A stretch of 64,000 nt of DNA from a virus. The DNA is taken from IMG/VR virus record IMGVR_UViG_3300005529_000023, positions 62,001-126,000 of that record, one strand, 5' to 3'. The notes under the pieces are model-generated. The model saw nothing but the letters and a program-made list of their open reading frames with translations, was not told the DNA's origin and searched no databases. Positions within the stretch are counted from its first letter, which is position 1. Every line of letters begins with the position of its first letter. The position numbers and the translations under genes were made by a program. Positions 51,090 to 57,917 of this stretch are shown in pieces.

Positions 51090-51734
51090 TTATTGCAGAT
51101 ATTGACCAATTTTGTCAATGTTTGTTTTGATCGTATTCCTCAGAGTGTCAAGAGTGACACTGAAGGCAGCCTTTCTGGAATCAAGCTTCGCCTTTTCGGC
51201 ATGTAATTCCTGAGTCAGCGTAGCGCTGTCCTCGGTCAGCTGACTCAGCTGCTTTTTAAGGTCGGCGATCGTAGATTCGACCTTGGCTAACTTGGCTTCA
51301 CGGGCTTGGACCTGAGCCCTCTCGTACTCCGCGCAGTCGGCATTGAAATCATTTTCGTCCTGGTTCAGCACATCGATATAATGCTGGCCAGACTTGAGGA
51401 GGGAGTTCTTGTCCACGCCAAGCTGCTTGGCCGTGGAAAACGTCACCTTGTAACAAGCTTCCTCGGCAAGACCCGTAGATTTGGTTTCCTGGACCGCAGA
51501 AATGAACTTGAGATAGTCGAAACCGGCCAGCTTGTTTTCCTCAAGCGACTTGGTCAACATCTCGTTGAGTGCAGGGTCGATACTCGGGGCCGGCACCGAG
51601 AAACTGAATGATGTAGAGGAAGGGATCGGAGTTCCAGTGGACACGTTGGTTGTGGCAGTTGGTGCCGCAGGCTTGGCCTTCGCAACCGGCATATCGTCTT
51701 CAACCAAACCAAGCTTCGTCAGAAAGTTCTTCAT
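51090..51734 (-). CDS. Cytoplasmic coiled-coil protein, 214 aa
   Basis: A Thr/Ser/Pro-rich linker (residues 15-55), a helical domain and a long C-terminal coiled coil (135-214). No signal peptide. First gene of the envelope operon, with RBS AAGGAGATAGCATG. Probably a partner of the membrane coiled-coil protein. Confidence 0.65.
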   Translation of the reverse strand: MKNFLTKLGLVEDDMPVAKAKPAAPTATTNVSTGTPIPSSTSFSFSVPAPSIDPALNEMLTKSLEENKLAGFDYLKFISAVQETKSTGLAEEACYKVTFSTAKQLGVDKNSLLKSGQHYIDVLNQDENDFNADCAEYERAQVQAREAKLAKVESTIADLKKQLSQLTEDSATLTQELHAEKAKLDSRKAAFSVTLDTLRNTIKTNIDKIGQYLQ

Positions 51735-51790
51735 GCTATCTCCTTATTCAAACTCTAGTACAGTTTTCCATAGAGCCTTATTTTCGTCAA

Positions 51791-52108
51791 CTATTTTTTG
51801 GAATTTAATTCTTTAATGATTTCATCCAACTTGATGTGCAAACCCTTGATATATTCTCGATCTCGCTCCACTTGCCTGTTCTGGCTCATCATAATAATGG
51901 GACTTTGCATCGTACTAACAATAGTCAAAAACAAATTTAAAAGAATGAAAGGATAGGGATCAAAATGGGCGCACAAAACCAGTAGAGTATTGAGTAAAAC
52001 CCATACTGTGATTCCAGCAGAAAACCAAAAAACAAATCCCCATGATCCGCAGAATTCAGCGATGTTATCGGACCAGCGCTGCGACCTACTTCTGTTGTCC
52101 GTTTCCAT
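51791..52108 (-). CDS. DUF1003 membrane protein
   Basis: Two transmembrane segments (about residues 23-45 and 52-72) with HFDPYPFILLNLFLTIVSTMQ then PIIMMSQNRQ, the DUF1003 signature, and a coiled tail. Family function is unknown. It overlaps the phosphatase gene by 23 bases. Confidence 0.85.
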   Translation of the reverse strand: METDNRSRSQRWSDNIAEFCGSWGFVFWFSAGITVWVLLNTLLVLCAHFDPYPFILLNLFLTIVSTMQSPIIMMSQNRQVERDREYIKGLHIKLDEIIKELNSKK

Positions 52109-52733
52109 CGCTCTCCCATTGTTTTGTGAATTTTACCCAAGAAGACCATGAAAGTTCGAGTCTGTTGCCAAGCGTATCCAGGCTTTCGTAGCCCCATTCG
52201 GTGTCCTCGGCATTTTTGGTAGCCAGAGCAAGTTTTTCTAGCTCTGGATAATCTCGAATGTAGCTTCGCCAATACTCCATGGGACAGGAATGGTAATTTT
52301 CTTCCTTGCCATAGAGAGTACGTGCCTGAGCAATAGCATCAGCTTGTTCGGGATGGTAAGTAAGCAAATAGGCCCCAAAGACCGTAACGGATCTGTGGGT
52401 GCCTGCATCGCAGTGGATAAATACGTGGCTGAGCTTCAGCTGGTCGATCCAATAGTGAAGCGTACGCAAAGAACCATGAATCACTTCTGGTGAAGGAGGG
52501 CCAGATTCGCGCCATGGAAACCATGCCTGGAAGGTCCACATTGGCTGCGGGACAAAGCGATCGGTAATGTTCATCCATGCATCGATTTCATCCAGGTCAA
52601 ACTCGCTATCGCAGCTAGAGGGGTAATCTGGCCTTCCAGCCACTAAAACAGTGGTTTCTCCTACTTTATATGAGGCCGCCCGAACCCTCTTCTTGCTTAT
52701 ATCGCCATTCCACCAATGTCCTGTCCTATTCAT
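52086..52733 (-). CDS. Dual-specificity/tyrosine phosphatase-like protein
   Basis: VFIHCDAGTHRSVTVF (near residue 105) is the HCx5R catalytic loop, with the general-acid candidate in FDLDEID upstream. Length 215 aa. It could dephosphorylate host proteins or nucleotides. RBS AAAAGG precedes the ATG. Confidence 0.8.
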   Translation of the reverse strand: MNRTGHWWNGDISKKRVRAASYKVGETTVLVAGRPDYPSSCDSEFDLDEIDAWMNITDRFVPQPMWTFQAWFPWRESGPPSPEVIHGSLRTLHYWIDQLKLSHVFIHCDAGTHRSVTVFGAYLLTYHPEQADAIAQARTLYGKEENYHSCPMEYWRSYIRDYPELEKLALATKNAEDTEWGYESLDTLGNRLELSWSSWVKFTKQWESDGNGQQK

Positions 52734-52751
52734 GGTTTATATCCTTTTCTT

Positions 52752-53216
52752 TTAAAAAACTATTCGTTCAACGTCGATCTCTCGTAGCAATTTGCCAATT
52801 TTTATAAATTCTTTATGTGTAAATTCAGAAGATTTCACTCTATTACATCTTCCGCAACAAACTACCAAATTGCTATATTCGTAATCTATTTCGTTGTTGA
52901 TTCTATCCAAATTGTAAGCCGTAGTGTTCCACGAAACTAGTCCGCTGCAATAGAAACAATCATTTTGAGCCACAAAATCTAGAAATTGTTCGTAGGTAAT
53001 GAAAACTTCCCTATTAGATCTTTTCGCTTCTCTGCATAAAACTCTGAATAGACTTTCATAGGGTCTCAAGGTTCTCTTTTTAACAGCTGCCGCATTAGCT
53101 ATTTTGTGATTTCTCCGACCTAAACATTTTCTACAAACACCAGTTTGACCTTTGTTTTTGGTAAATCTTTCATATTTGCAATCTGGACATATTATCAAAT
53201 ATGGTTTACGCGGCAT
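52752..53216 (-). CDS. HNH endonuclease
   Basis: Two CxxC zinc sites at the N-terminus (CPDC, CRKC) and an HNH core with CFYCSG, YNLDRINNE and LVVCCGRCNRVKSS. The gene is clearly more AT-rich than its neighbours, which suggests recent arrival as a free-standing homing endonuclease between the ligase and phosphatase genes. Confidence 0.85.
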   Translation of the reverse strand: MPRKPYLIICPDCKYERFTKNKGQTGVCRKCLGRRNHKIANAAAVKKRTLRPYESLFRVLCREAKRSNREVFITYEQFLDFVAQNDCFYCSGLVSWNTTAYNLDRINNEIDYEYSNLVVCCGRCNRVKSSEFTHKEFIKIGKLLREIDVERIVF

Positions 53217-53218
53217 AT

Positions 53219-54376
53219 TTACTCATAATCTCTGATACTTAGACCTACAGGAAACCTTGGTACCTTTTCTGCACCAGTTAGCCCTTGGTACTGCACAGTA
53301 AGCAGTTTTCCAGTCCACAGAGAGTGGTTATCGAAAAATTCTTTAAGCCGAGATGTCTCTCCACGCATTTTAGCAAGAAAGTCTTTCCCGCTCTTCGTCC
53401 TACAAAGAAAACTACCGACGTGTCCGGCCAGCTTTCCACGGCCTTCTTCAAATCCGACAATAGGGAATTCGTCATCATCAAACTCTTTAACTTTCTGGAG
53501 GTCATACGATCTTTTATTGGCATACTTGCCTTCAAGATTGCGTAACATGGCTCCTTCATATCCATCAGCTCTGAATTTTTCGAAGACATCTGTGACCTGA
53601 TCCTCATTTTCTACTACCCATGTATCTACCTTGACGATACTGCCCTCGAACCAACTCGACTTCATATAGCGAAGTTTAAGCATTCTCCTAGAGAAAGGCT
53701 CATCTGTAACTACATCGTAGACGTGGTATTCAACCAATTCATATCCTTCTTCGGGCTTTTCTTTCCTTACTGCCGAAACAATCTTCTCGAAGTCCTTTTT
53801 GAACTGGTGATTGTATAGTTCGCCGTCCAAAATGATTTCAGTGCCGGCAGGAAAGCCTTCTTCGATCTGCTTGATGATATGCGGCATGGAAGTAATTGGC
53901 TTTCTAGTACGAGACCAAAGGGTACACCTGCCATCCTTCAAAATAGCGATACAACGAATACCGTCCAGCTTAGGCTGCGCTGCAGCAGGATACTTGATCT
54001 TATGGCCGTGCTCGGAGAATTTGTGAGCTAGCATCGGAACGATGCCGCCCTCGATTAGGTCGTCGGTTTCCTCGGCTTCTGCGGCCTTCTTGGTCTCGAC
54101 GTAACCCTTCTTCTTTTGCTTTTCCCACTTCGCTTTTGCCTCTGCTTCGGCCTGCTGGAACGCGGACGTTTCATTCTTTTTCCCCTTGTTTTTGCCTTCA
54201 GAGATCGTATCTTCAGTCTTTTGCGGACTTTCAGTGCCTAGCTGCCCGTACTCGGTTATGATCACCCCTCGCCAATCGCCAGAGCCCTGCGGCCCGCAGG
54301 CTCTTTCGACTGATATGGTCCAGTATTGGATTGCTCCGGTGCTTGTTTTCTTGTAGAGGGTAGGGAAATTTACCAT
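53219..54376 (-). CDS. ATP-dependent DNA ligase with WGR-like N-terminus
   Basis: The adenylation motif QPKLDGIRC (Lys near residue 134) is followed by ILDGELYNHQF, EGAMLRN and LQKVKEF (motifs III, IV, V), then an OB fold. The first 100 residues (IQYWTISVE...ITEYGQLGT) resemble a WGR domain, unusual on a ligase. It seals nicks during replication and repair. Confidence 0.9.
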   Translation of the reverse strand: MVNFPTLYKKTSTGAIQYWTISVERACGPQGSGDWRGVIITEYGQLGTESPQKTEDTISEGKNKGKKNETSAFQQAEAEAKAKWEKQKKKGYVETKKAAEAEETDDLIEGGIVPMLAHKFSEHGHKIKYPAAAQPKLDGIRCIAILKDGRCTLWSRTRKPITSMPHIIKQIEEGFPAGTEIILDGELYNHQFKKDFEKIVSAVRKEKPEEGYELVEYHVYDVVTDEPFSRRMLKLRYMKSSWFEGSIVKVDTWVVENEDQVTDVFEKFRADGYEGAMLRNLEGKYANKRSYDLQKVKEFDDDEFPIVGFEEGRGKLAGHVGSFLCRTKSGKDFLAKMRGETSRLKEFFDNHSLWTGKLLTVQYQGLTGAEKVPRFPVGLSIRDYE

Positions 54377-54576
54377 ACTTTTTCTAGCCTTTCTTGAAGT
54401 TCTTTGACGGTCATCTTGTCTCCAAAGACCTTGAAGAGTCTTTCTGAGACTGACTGAATCAGTTGTTCTTGTCTCTCGGTTATCTGGCCACTTGGAAGGT
54501 TGTAGACTTCGTGAAGTGCCAGCATTATTTCAAACCTAATGACATTAGAAAAGAAACCTTGTTTCGTCAGTGACAC
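54370..54576 (-). CDS. Hypothetical helical protein, 68 aa
   Basis: AAAGGATATAAAGTG places a GTG start just after the upstream stop, which is better than the longer frame. Helical, charged, no family recognised. Overlaps the ligase start. Confidence 0.6.
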   Translation of the reverse strand: MSLTKQGFFSNVIRFEIMLALHEVYNLPSGQITERQEQLIQSVSERLFKVFGDKMTVKELQERLEKVW

Positions 54577-54577
54577 T

Positions 54578-54904
54578 TTATATCCTTTTTGTCCATTTTG
54601 GACAGAAGAACATATGGATCTGAGGAAAGCTAGTGTAAATTGCGCCACACTCGCATTTTGTTCCTCCGTACCCCATCATACTCTCAATTGAGACATAAAC
54701 AGTTGCATGCCAATTTGGATCGTAACTCTGTACTCCGGCAAACACGCAGTTGTAGTCTGATGCGCCAGTAAGATCCTCTTCGTAGATGACAAACTCATAC
54801 TTCTTATCTTTGTAAGTCACCAAATACGGAAAGTCTTTTATCTCTTTCCACCAGTTCATCTCTACTTTAGAACCGCTTAGGCCAAAATGAAGGGTCAACT
54901 TCAT
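54578..54904 (-). CDS. Hypothetical protein, 108 aa
   Basis: Beta-rich, aromatic-rich protein with a KCECGAIY motif near residue 83 and one later Cys. No family recognised. Confidence 0.65.
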   Translation of the reverse strand: MKLTLHFGLSGSKVEMNWWKEIKDFPYLVTYKDKKYEFVIYEEDLTGASDYNCVFAGVQSYDPNWHATVYVSIESMMGYGGTKCECGAIYTSFPQIHMFFCPKWTKRI

Positions 54905-54910
54905 CTAGTC

Positions 54911-55732
54911 TCATACCTTCTGGTAGATCTGCGCGATTCTTTGGTTCAGATACTCTTGAGCCGTGAAGCCTGGAGCTAGAAGCGTATCGCCGTGAGGATG
55001 AACAAAAAGAGGCATGCTAACACGATCAGAAGAGGAGTCATCAGGGTTGATAACCCTGTGAGTAGTAGACTTAAAAAGACCTTTAGAAGCAAGCTGAAGC
55101 ATATCGCCAATATTGACAACAATAGAATTTTCTTCATGGGGAACGTCATGCCATTTTCCTTCTTTGTCGAGAACCTGCAAGCCAGGTGCGCTTGCAGCTA
55201 CAAGCAATGTAATGAAGTTGATATCTTCATGTGCGGCTGCTCGAACTGCGCCCGGCTGAGCAGTGAAGTTCAATGCTGGGTAGTAGATCGTGCGAAGGAT
55301 CGTATTATCACTCTCTTCGCAAGCGGCTCTGTATTCAGTAAGACCATCTTGAAAATCGTCGATCACCTTGAGGATCTGACTTGAGATGTCTTCCAGTTGA
55401 AAGAAAATAGACTGGGTTACCGTAGAGACATCGCCCGGAAGAAGCTTGCCTGGCTGCCAGTGATAGAACTCCTTCAGATCTGAAACTTTAGCGCCGACAG
55501 CCTTCTCGGAACCGAAAGCCTTATAGCCCAAGTTTCCATCTTCTTTATTGACGAACTTGCTCTTGTAGCTTGGCTTATCAAGGAAAAACATGCGCCATGC
55601 CGACTGCACGTCGCGAATAAGACCATGATCAATTCCGTGATGAGTGATAACTGCAAACCCGGTGTTGATTACTGAATCAATAAACTCAGCTCCAAAGTCG
55701 CTGGAACGCAAATTACAGACCTTGATATTCAT
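54911..55732 (-). CDS. Isopenicillin N synthase-like Fe(II)/2OG oxygenase
   Basis: The facial triad is visible: AAHEDINFITLL (HxD, near residue 178) and STTHRVINP (His, near 233), with DRVSMPLFVHP carrying the RxS 2-oxoglutarate-binding pair. The N-terminal NTGFAVITHHGI is typical of the DIOX_N domain. Length about 273 aa after choosing the MNIK start, preceded by TTGGAG. The substrate is unknown; nucleotide, peptide or small-molecule oxidation are possible. Confidence 0.85.
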   Translation of the reverse strand: MNIKVCNLRSSDFGAEFIDSVINTGFAVITHHGIDHGLIRDVQSAWRMFFLDKPSYKSKFVNKEDGNLGYKAFGSEKAVGAKVSDLKEFYHWQPGKLLPGDVSTVTQSIFFQLEDISSQILKVIDDFQDGLTEYRAACEESDNTILRTIYYPALNFTAQPGAVRAAAHEDINFITLLVAASAPGLQVLDKEGKWHDVPHEENSIVVNIGDMLQLASKGLFKSTTHRVINPDDSSSDRVSMPLFVHPHGDTLLAPGFTAQEYLNQRIAQIYQKV

Positions 55733-55786
55733 CTTATGGCTCCAATCTTTAAGTATAGGATAGAGCAAATAAGGAAATAAGACAAT

Positions 55787-56236
55787 ATGATTTCGAAAGA
55801 TGAACTACTCAAAGGCAGAGACAAGTTGTATCCAAGCGACTACACGCAGCAGATTTCCGACAACCTCGATCAACTACTCGTACCAATGAATCAGATCAGA
55901 ACTGCATGGGGACAGCCGATGACCGTTGATTCTGGATGGCGCTCACCAGAAGAAAATGCAAATACAGCTGGTGCAGCTCCACACTCTAAGCACATGCTCG
56001 GTCTCGCATGCGACATCGCTGATGCAGACGGATCTCTTTGGGCTTGGGTTCTCCAAAATCTTGCGCTCATGAAGCAGCTAGGGATCTACTTCGAAGATAA
56101 GCGCTGGACACCAACATGGGTGCATTTTCAGCTCGGTGGACCTGCGAGCGGCCACAGGATCTTCGTACCTTACACTACAAGACCGTCCGCTCCAGATGCT
56201 TGGGACGGCAATTACGACCATTCTTTTGATGGATAA
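55787..56236 (+). CDS. M15-family peptidase (putative endolysin)
   Basis: DSGWRSPEENANT, APHSKHMLGLACDIAD and WVHFQ provide the zinc ligands (His, Asp, His) of M15 D,D-carboxypeptidase/endopeptidase domains. At 149 aa with no signal peptide it fits a phage endolysin that needs a holin, or a virion-bound enzyme. It is read divergently from the oxygenase gene. Confidence 0.85.
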   Translation: MISKDELLKGRDKLYPSDYTQQISDNLDQLLVPMNQIRTAWGQPMTVDSGWRSPEENANTAGAAPHSKHMLGLACDIADADGSLWAWVLQNLALMKQLGIYFEDKRWTPTWVHFQLGGPASGHRIFVPYTTRPSAPDAWDGNYDHSFDG

Positions 56237-56298
56237 GAAACGAGCGACTACAAAAAGATCTAGAGCTGAGTAACTTTTTGGGTCAAGCTGATGAATGA

Positions 56299-56351
56299 GG
56301 GGTGTCGGCGAGACATCACGATTTCACGACCTAGTTTCTCTCCGACGCCCC
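56299..56351. repeat. Long hairpin between the M15 gene and the tRNA cluster
   Basis: GGGGTGTCGG pairs with CCGACGCCCC (one T-G wobble on the plus strand), with GAGA/TCTC inside. Convergent transcripts meet here, so an end-of-transcript role is likely. Confidence 0.5.
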
Positions 56352-56361
56352 GGATTTAAAA

Positions 56362-56434
56362 CGCCAACTGCCGGATTCGAACCGGCGTTTCTGCCCGATA
56401 GTGGGAGCGTCCTAGGCCCCTAGACGAAGTTGAC
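56362..56434 (-). tRNA. tRNA, anticodon uncertain (UAU by spacing)
   Basis: Acceptor GTCAACT/AGTTGGC, D-stem GTCT/GGAC and T-arm GCCGG-TTCGAAT-CCGGC are clear, total 73 bases, with no encoded CCA. The D-arm resembles tRNA-Glu. The anticodon stem CTCCC/GGCAG has one C-C mismatch, and the loop ACTATCG reads UAU (Ile, AUA) by standard spacing but has C instead of U33. It may be a degenerate or specially processed tRNA. Confidence 0.7.
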
Positions 56435-56499
56435 TGCCCGTTGTAGCGGGATTGTAACCATCACCGGCTTCTACAAAAGCATGTGGCGGATTACATAAA

Positions 56500-56575
56500 T
56501 GGTGGAACCGAAGAGAGTTGCACTCTTCACAGTCCCCGTGCAAGGGGGACTCGCCACTACGGAACATGCGATCCC
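56500..56575 (-). tRNA. tRNA-Ala (UGC)
   Basis: Exactly 76 bases including an encoded CCA. Acceptor GGGATCG pairs with CGGTTCC and contains the G3-U70 wobble that defines tRNA-Ala. Anticodon stem TCCCC/GGGGA with loop CTTGCAC gives UGC. T-stem AAGAG/CTCTT has loop TGCAACT with G instead of U55. The D-stem is weak. A TGATATAGT promoter lies 6 bases upstream. Confidence 0.8.
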
Positions 56576-56581
56576 AATAGA

Positions 56582-56590
56582 ACTATATCA
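56582..56590 (-). promoter_or_regulatory. Extended -10 promoter for the tRNA unit, TGATATAGT
   Basis: TG-A-TATAGT on the minus strand, 6 bases before the tRNA-Ala 5' end. No clear -35. Confidence 0.6.
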
Positions 56591-56595
56591 CATCA

Positions 56596-56724
56596 TTTCT
56601 GTGGCTGGGAATCCCGATTCTCCACCCAGCTCTACCCCACTGCCTAGTCCATTAATCTAGGCGTTTCGGATTGCTAGTAGGTGAGGCGTGCGTTTTTATA
56701 CTCGTCTCGTACACTACACAGAAA
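56596..56724 (-). ncRNA. Candidate structured RNA domain, 129 bases
   Basis: TTTCTGTG and CACAGAAA close the domain (8 bp). Inside are GCCTAG-N9-CTAGGC and GCTGGG...CCCAGC with GAATC-GG-GATTC nested. No frame fits. The strand is chosen because flanking genes are minus. No known family recognised. Confidence 0.4.
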
Positions 56725-56727
56725 TTG

Positions 56728-56878
56728 TTGGTGGGTCGGGCTTGATACCGACTACTCTCACTTAACAACAACCCCCTTGAAGGTTACATTCAACAAGGGC
56801 GTCTGAGAGTTGCTTTCGGCGTTTCTTTGCCTGTAACTGCCAGCCTACATTATGCGTGTCCATCCACGCCGCCACCAA
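56728..56878 (-). ncRNA. Candidate tRNA-like structured RNA, 151 bases
   Basis: TTGGTGG/CCACCAA (7 bp) closes the element, and the 3' strand directly follows a T-arm-like hairpin GTCGG-TATCAAGC-CCGAC, the geometry of an acceptor and T-arm. A D-arm-like GCGTG-GATGGA-CACGC follows the 5' strand. ACTCTCA/TGAGAGT and CCCTTG/CAAGGG helices fill the long middle. No encoded CCA. Confidence 0.4.
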
Positions 56879-56925
56879 TTTTAGAGTTTAGAAGTAACCG
56901 TAACCGTCACTTCCTCAACGTAAAA

Positions 56926-57108
56926 CTAACTTTTCTTATTTTCGAGATTGTAGACCTTTGCGGCCTCTTCGATCTCGTTGGCGAACGTGCGAATACTCGA
57001 CACGACGACCTCAGCGTTTGCCGGATCAAAAGGATCAACTTCATTTTCTAGATCATTGATCTTGTCGAGAGATTCACCTACAGCGTCTGCATATCTATCT
57101 TTTGTCAT
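56926..57108 (-). CDS. Small acidic protein, 60 aa
   Basis: Helical, acidic protein with no family. RBS AAAGGGAAG and promoter TGATAGATT upstream support expression. It would be the first gene of a transcript continuing into the structured RNA region. Confidence 0.6.
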   Translation of the reverse strand: MTKDRYADAVGESLDKINDLENEVDPFDPANAEVVVSSIRTFANEIEEAAKVYNLENKKS

Positions 57109-57135
57109 TTTCTTCCCTTTCGAACTAACAATTTG

Positions 57136-57144
57136 AATCTATCA
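57136..57144 (-). promoter_or_regulatory. Extended -10 promoter, TGATAGATT
   Basis: TG-A-TAGATT on the minus strand with TTGTTT 16 bases before the hexamer. It drives the 60-aa gene. Confidence 0.6.
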
Positions 57145-57164
57145 CACCTATTTTCTAAAACAAG

Positions 57165-57656
57165 CTATTTCGTAAAATTTATTTTTGCCTTAAAATCTTC
57201 TCTGACCCTGGTCAAAATCTGGCCAAGCCAGTTCGTACCATCCCAGTTTTCCTTATCCAAAATCAAGGGGTTATCCTCAGCAAGACCAACTCCCCAAATT
57301 TTGTCGTAAGGGCTCGCTTCGACGATTTCCCTATCACCAGTATCCAAAAGGATCTTTTGGAGTTCAGGATCAGAGAATTTGGCCTTGTTCGCCACGTAAA
57401 CAACTTCTTTGCAGACGATATTCCATGAGTCTGGATTAAAATTCTTGACGGTCCTGCCTATCGCCTTCTGTTCCTTTGGATTCTTTGCAGCCATGATCTT
57501 ATGCCAAGCCTCGAAGTCGCTAAACATCTTGGCTTTCATCGCCATCATGAACTGTTCGCAGCAGTTGTATTCTACTTCGCCGACAACAAAGGGGTGCTGG
57601 TACCACTGGCTAAATGGGCCACCCCAAAAGAATACGAATTTATCGGTAACTCTCAT
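57165..57656 (-). CDS. NADAR-domain protein (YbiA-like)
   Basis: The sequence follows the NADAR family: FFWGGPFSQWYQHPF, YNCCEQFMMAMKAKMF, KAIGRTVKNF, LLDTGDREIVEASPYDKIWGVG and WLGQILTRVRE, including the conserved Glu, Asp and Trp residues. NADAR enzymes cleave N-glycosidic bonds of ADP-ribose-type substrates, and some remove ADP-ribose from guanine placed by DarT. The start MRVTDK overlaps the upstream stop. Its neighbours are NAD-synthesis genes. Confidence 0.85.
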   Translation of the reverse strand: MRVTDKFVFFWGGPFSQWYQHPFVVGEVEYNCCEQFMMAMKAKMFSDFEAWHKIMAAKNPKEQKAIGRTVKNFNPDSWNIVCKEVVYVANKAKFSDPELQKILLDTGDREIVEASPYDKIWGVGLAEDNPLILDKENWDGTNWLGQILTRVREDFKAKINFTK

Positions 57657-57916
57657 AACTTTTTGATTTCCTTTTTTGCAGCCTTTTTGATTGAACCACC
57701 CCAGCCCCAACAAAAGAAGTCTTTCAGTGTGAATGCATATTCGACAGCCTTTCTATAGGTGCCTTCTACACATTCCAAAAAAGCTTCATGATGAGATCCC
57801 CCGAGGTCGGGATTTGTGTCCTCTGCGTAGATTTCCCAAATCCCGTATTCCTCGGGGTCATGTTTTGACCATGAATACTCCGACCTTTCCTTAATGTACT
57901 GGTCAACAGTTTTCAC
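57653..57916 (-). CDS. Hypothetical protein, 87 aa
   Basis: A GTG start two bases from the Nampt-like stop is preferred to the longer frame. The protein is acidic and rich in Trp/Tyr, with no family recognised. It sits between the Nampt-like and NADAR genes with tight overlaps, so it probably belongs to the same NAD-related unit. Confidence 0.65.
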   Translation of the reverse strand: MKTVDQYIKERSEYSWSKHDPEEYGIWEIYAEDTNPDLGGSHHEAFLECVEGTYRKAVEYAFTLKDFFCWGWGGSIKKAAKKEIKKL

Positions 57917-57917
57917 G

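Larger units (their letters stand above)
56237..56925. other. 689-base non-coding region with tRNAs and structured elements
   Basis: No supported coding frame. It contains tRNA-Ala and a second tRNA on the minus strand, a promoter motif at 56582-56590, a long hairpin at 56299-56351, and two helix-bounded domains at 56596-56724 and 56728-56878. Between the tRNAs (56435-56499) lies a small structure with TGTAATC/GGTTACA and GCTT/AAGC pairing that could be a reduced tRNA. Confidence 0.7.

Noticed and set aside
56237-56925. tmRNA or group I intron in the tRNA region
   Set aside because: The region has tRNA-like geometry, but I see no tag-peptide frame ending before a TLD, no CCA at that element and no conserved intron core motifs.
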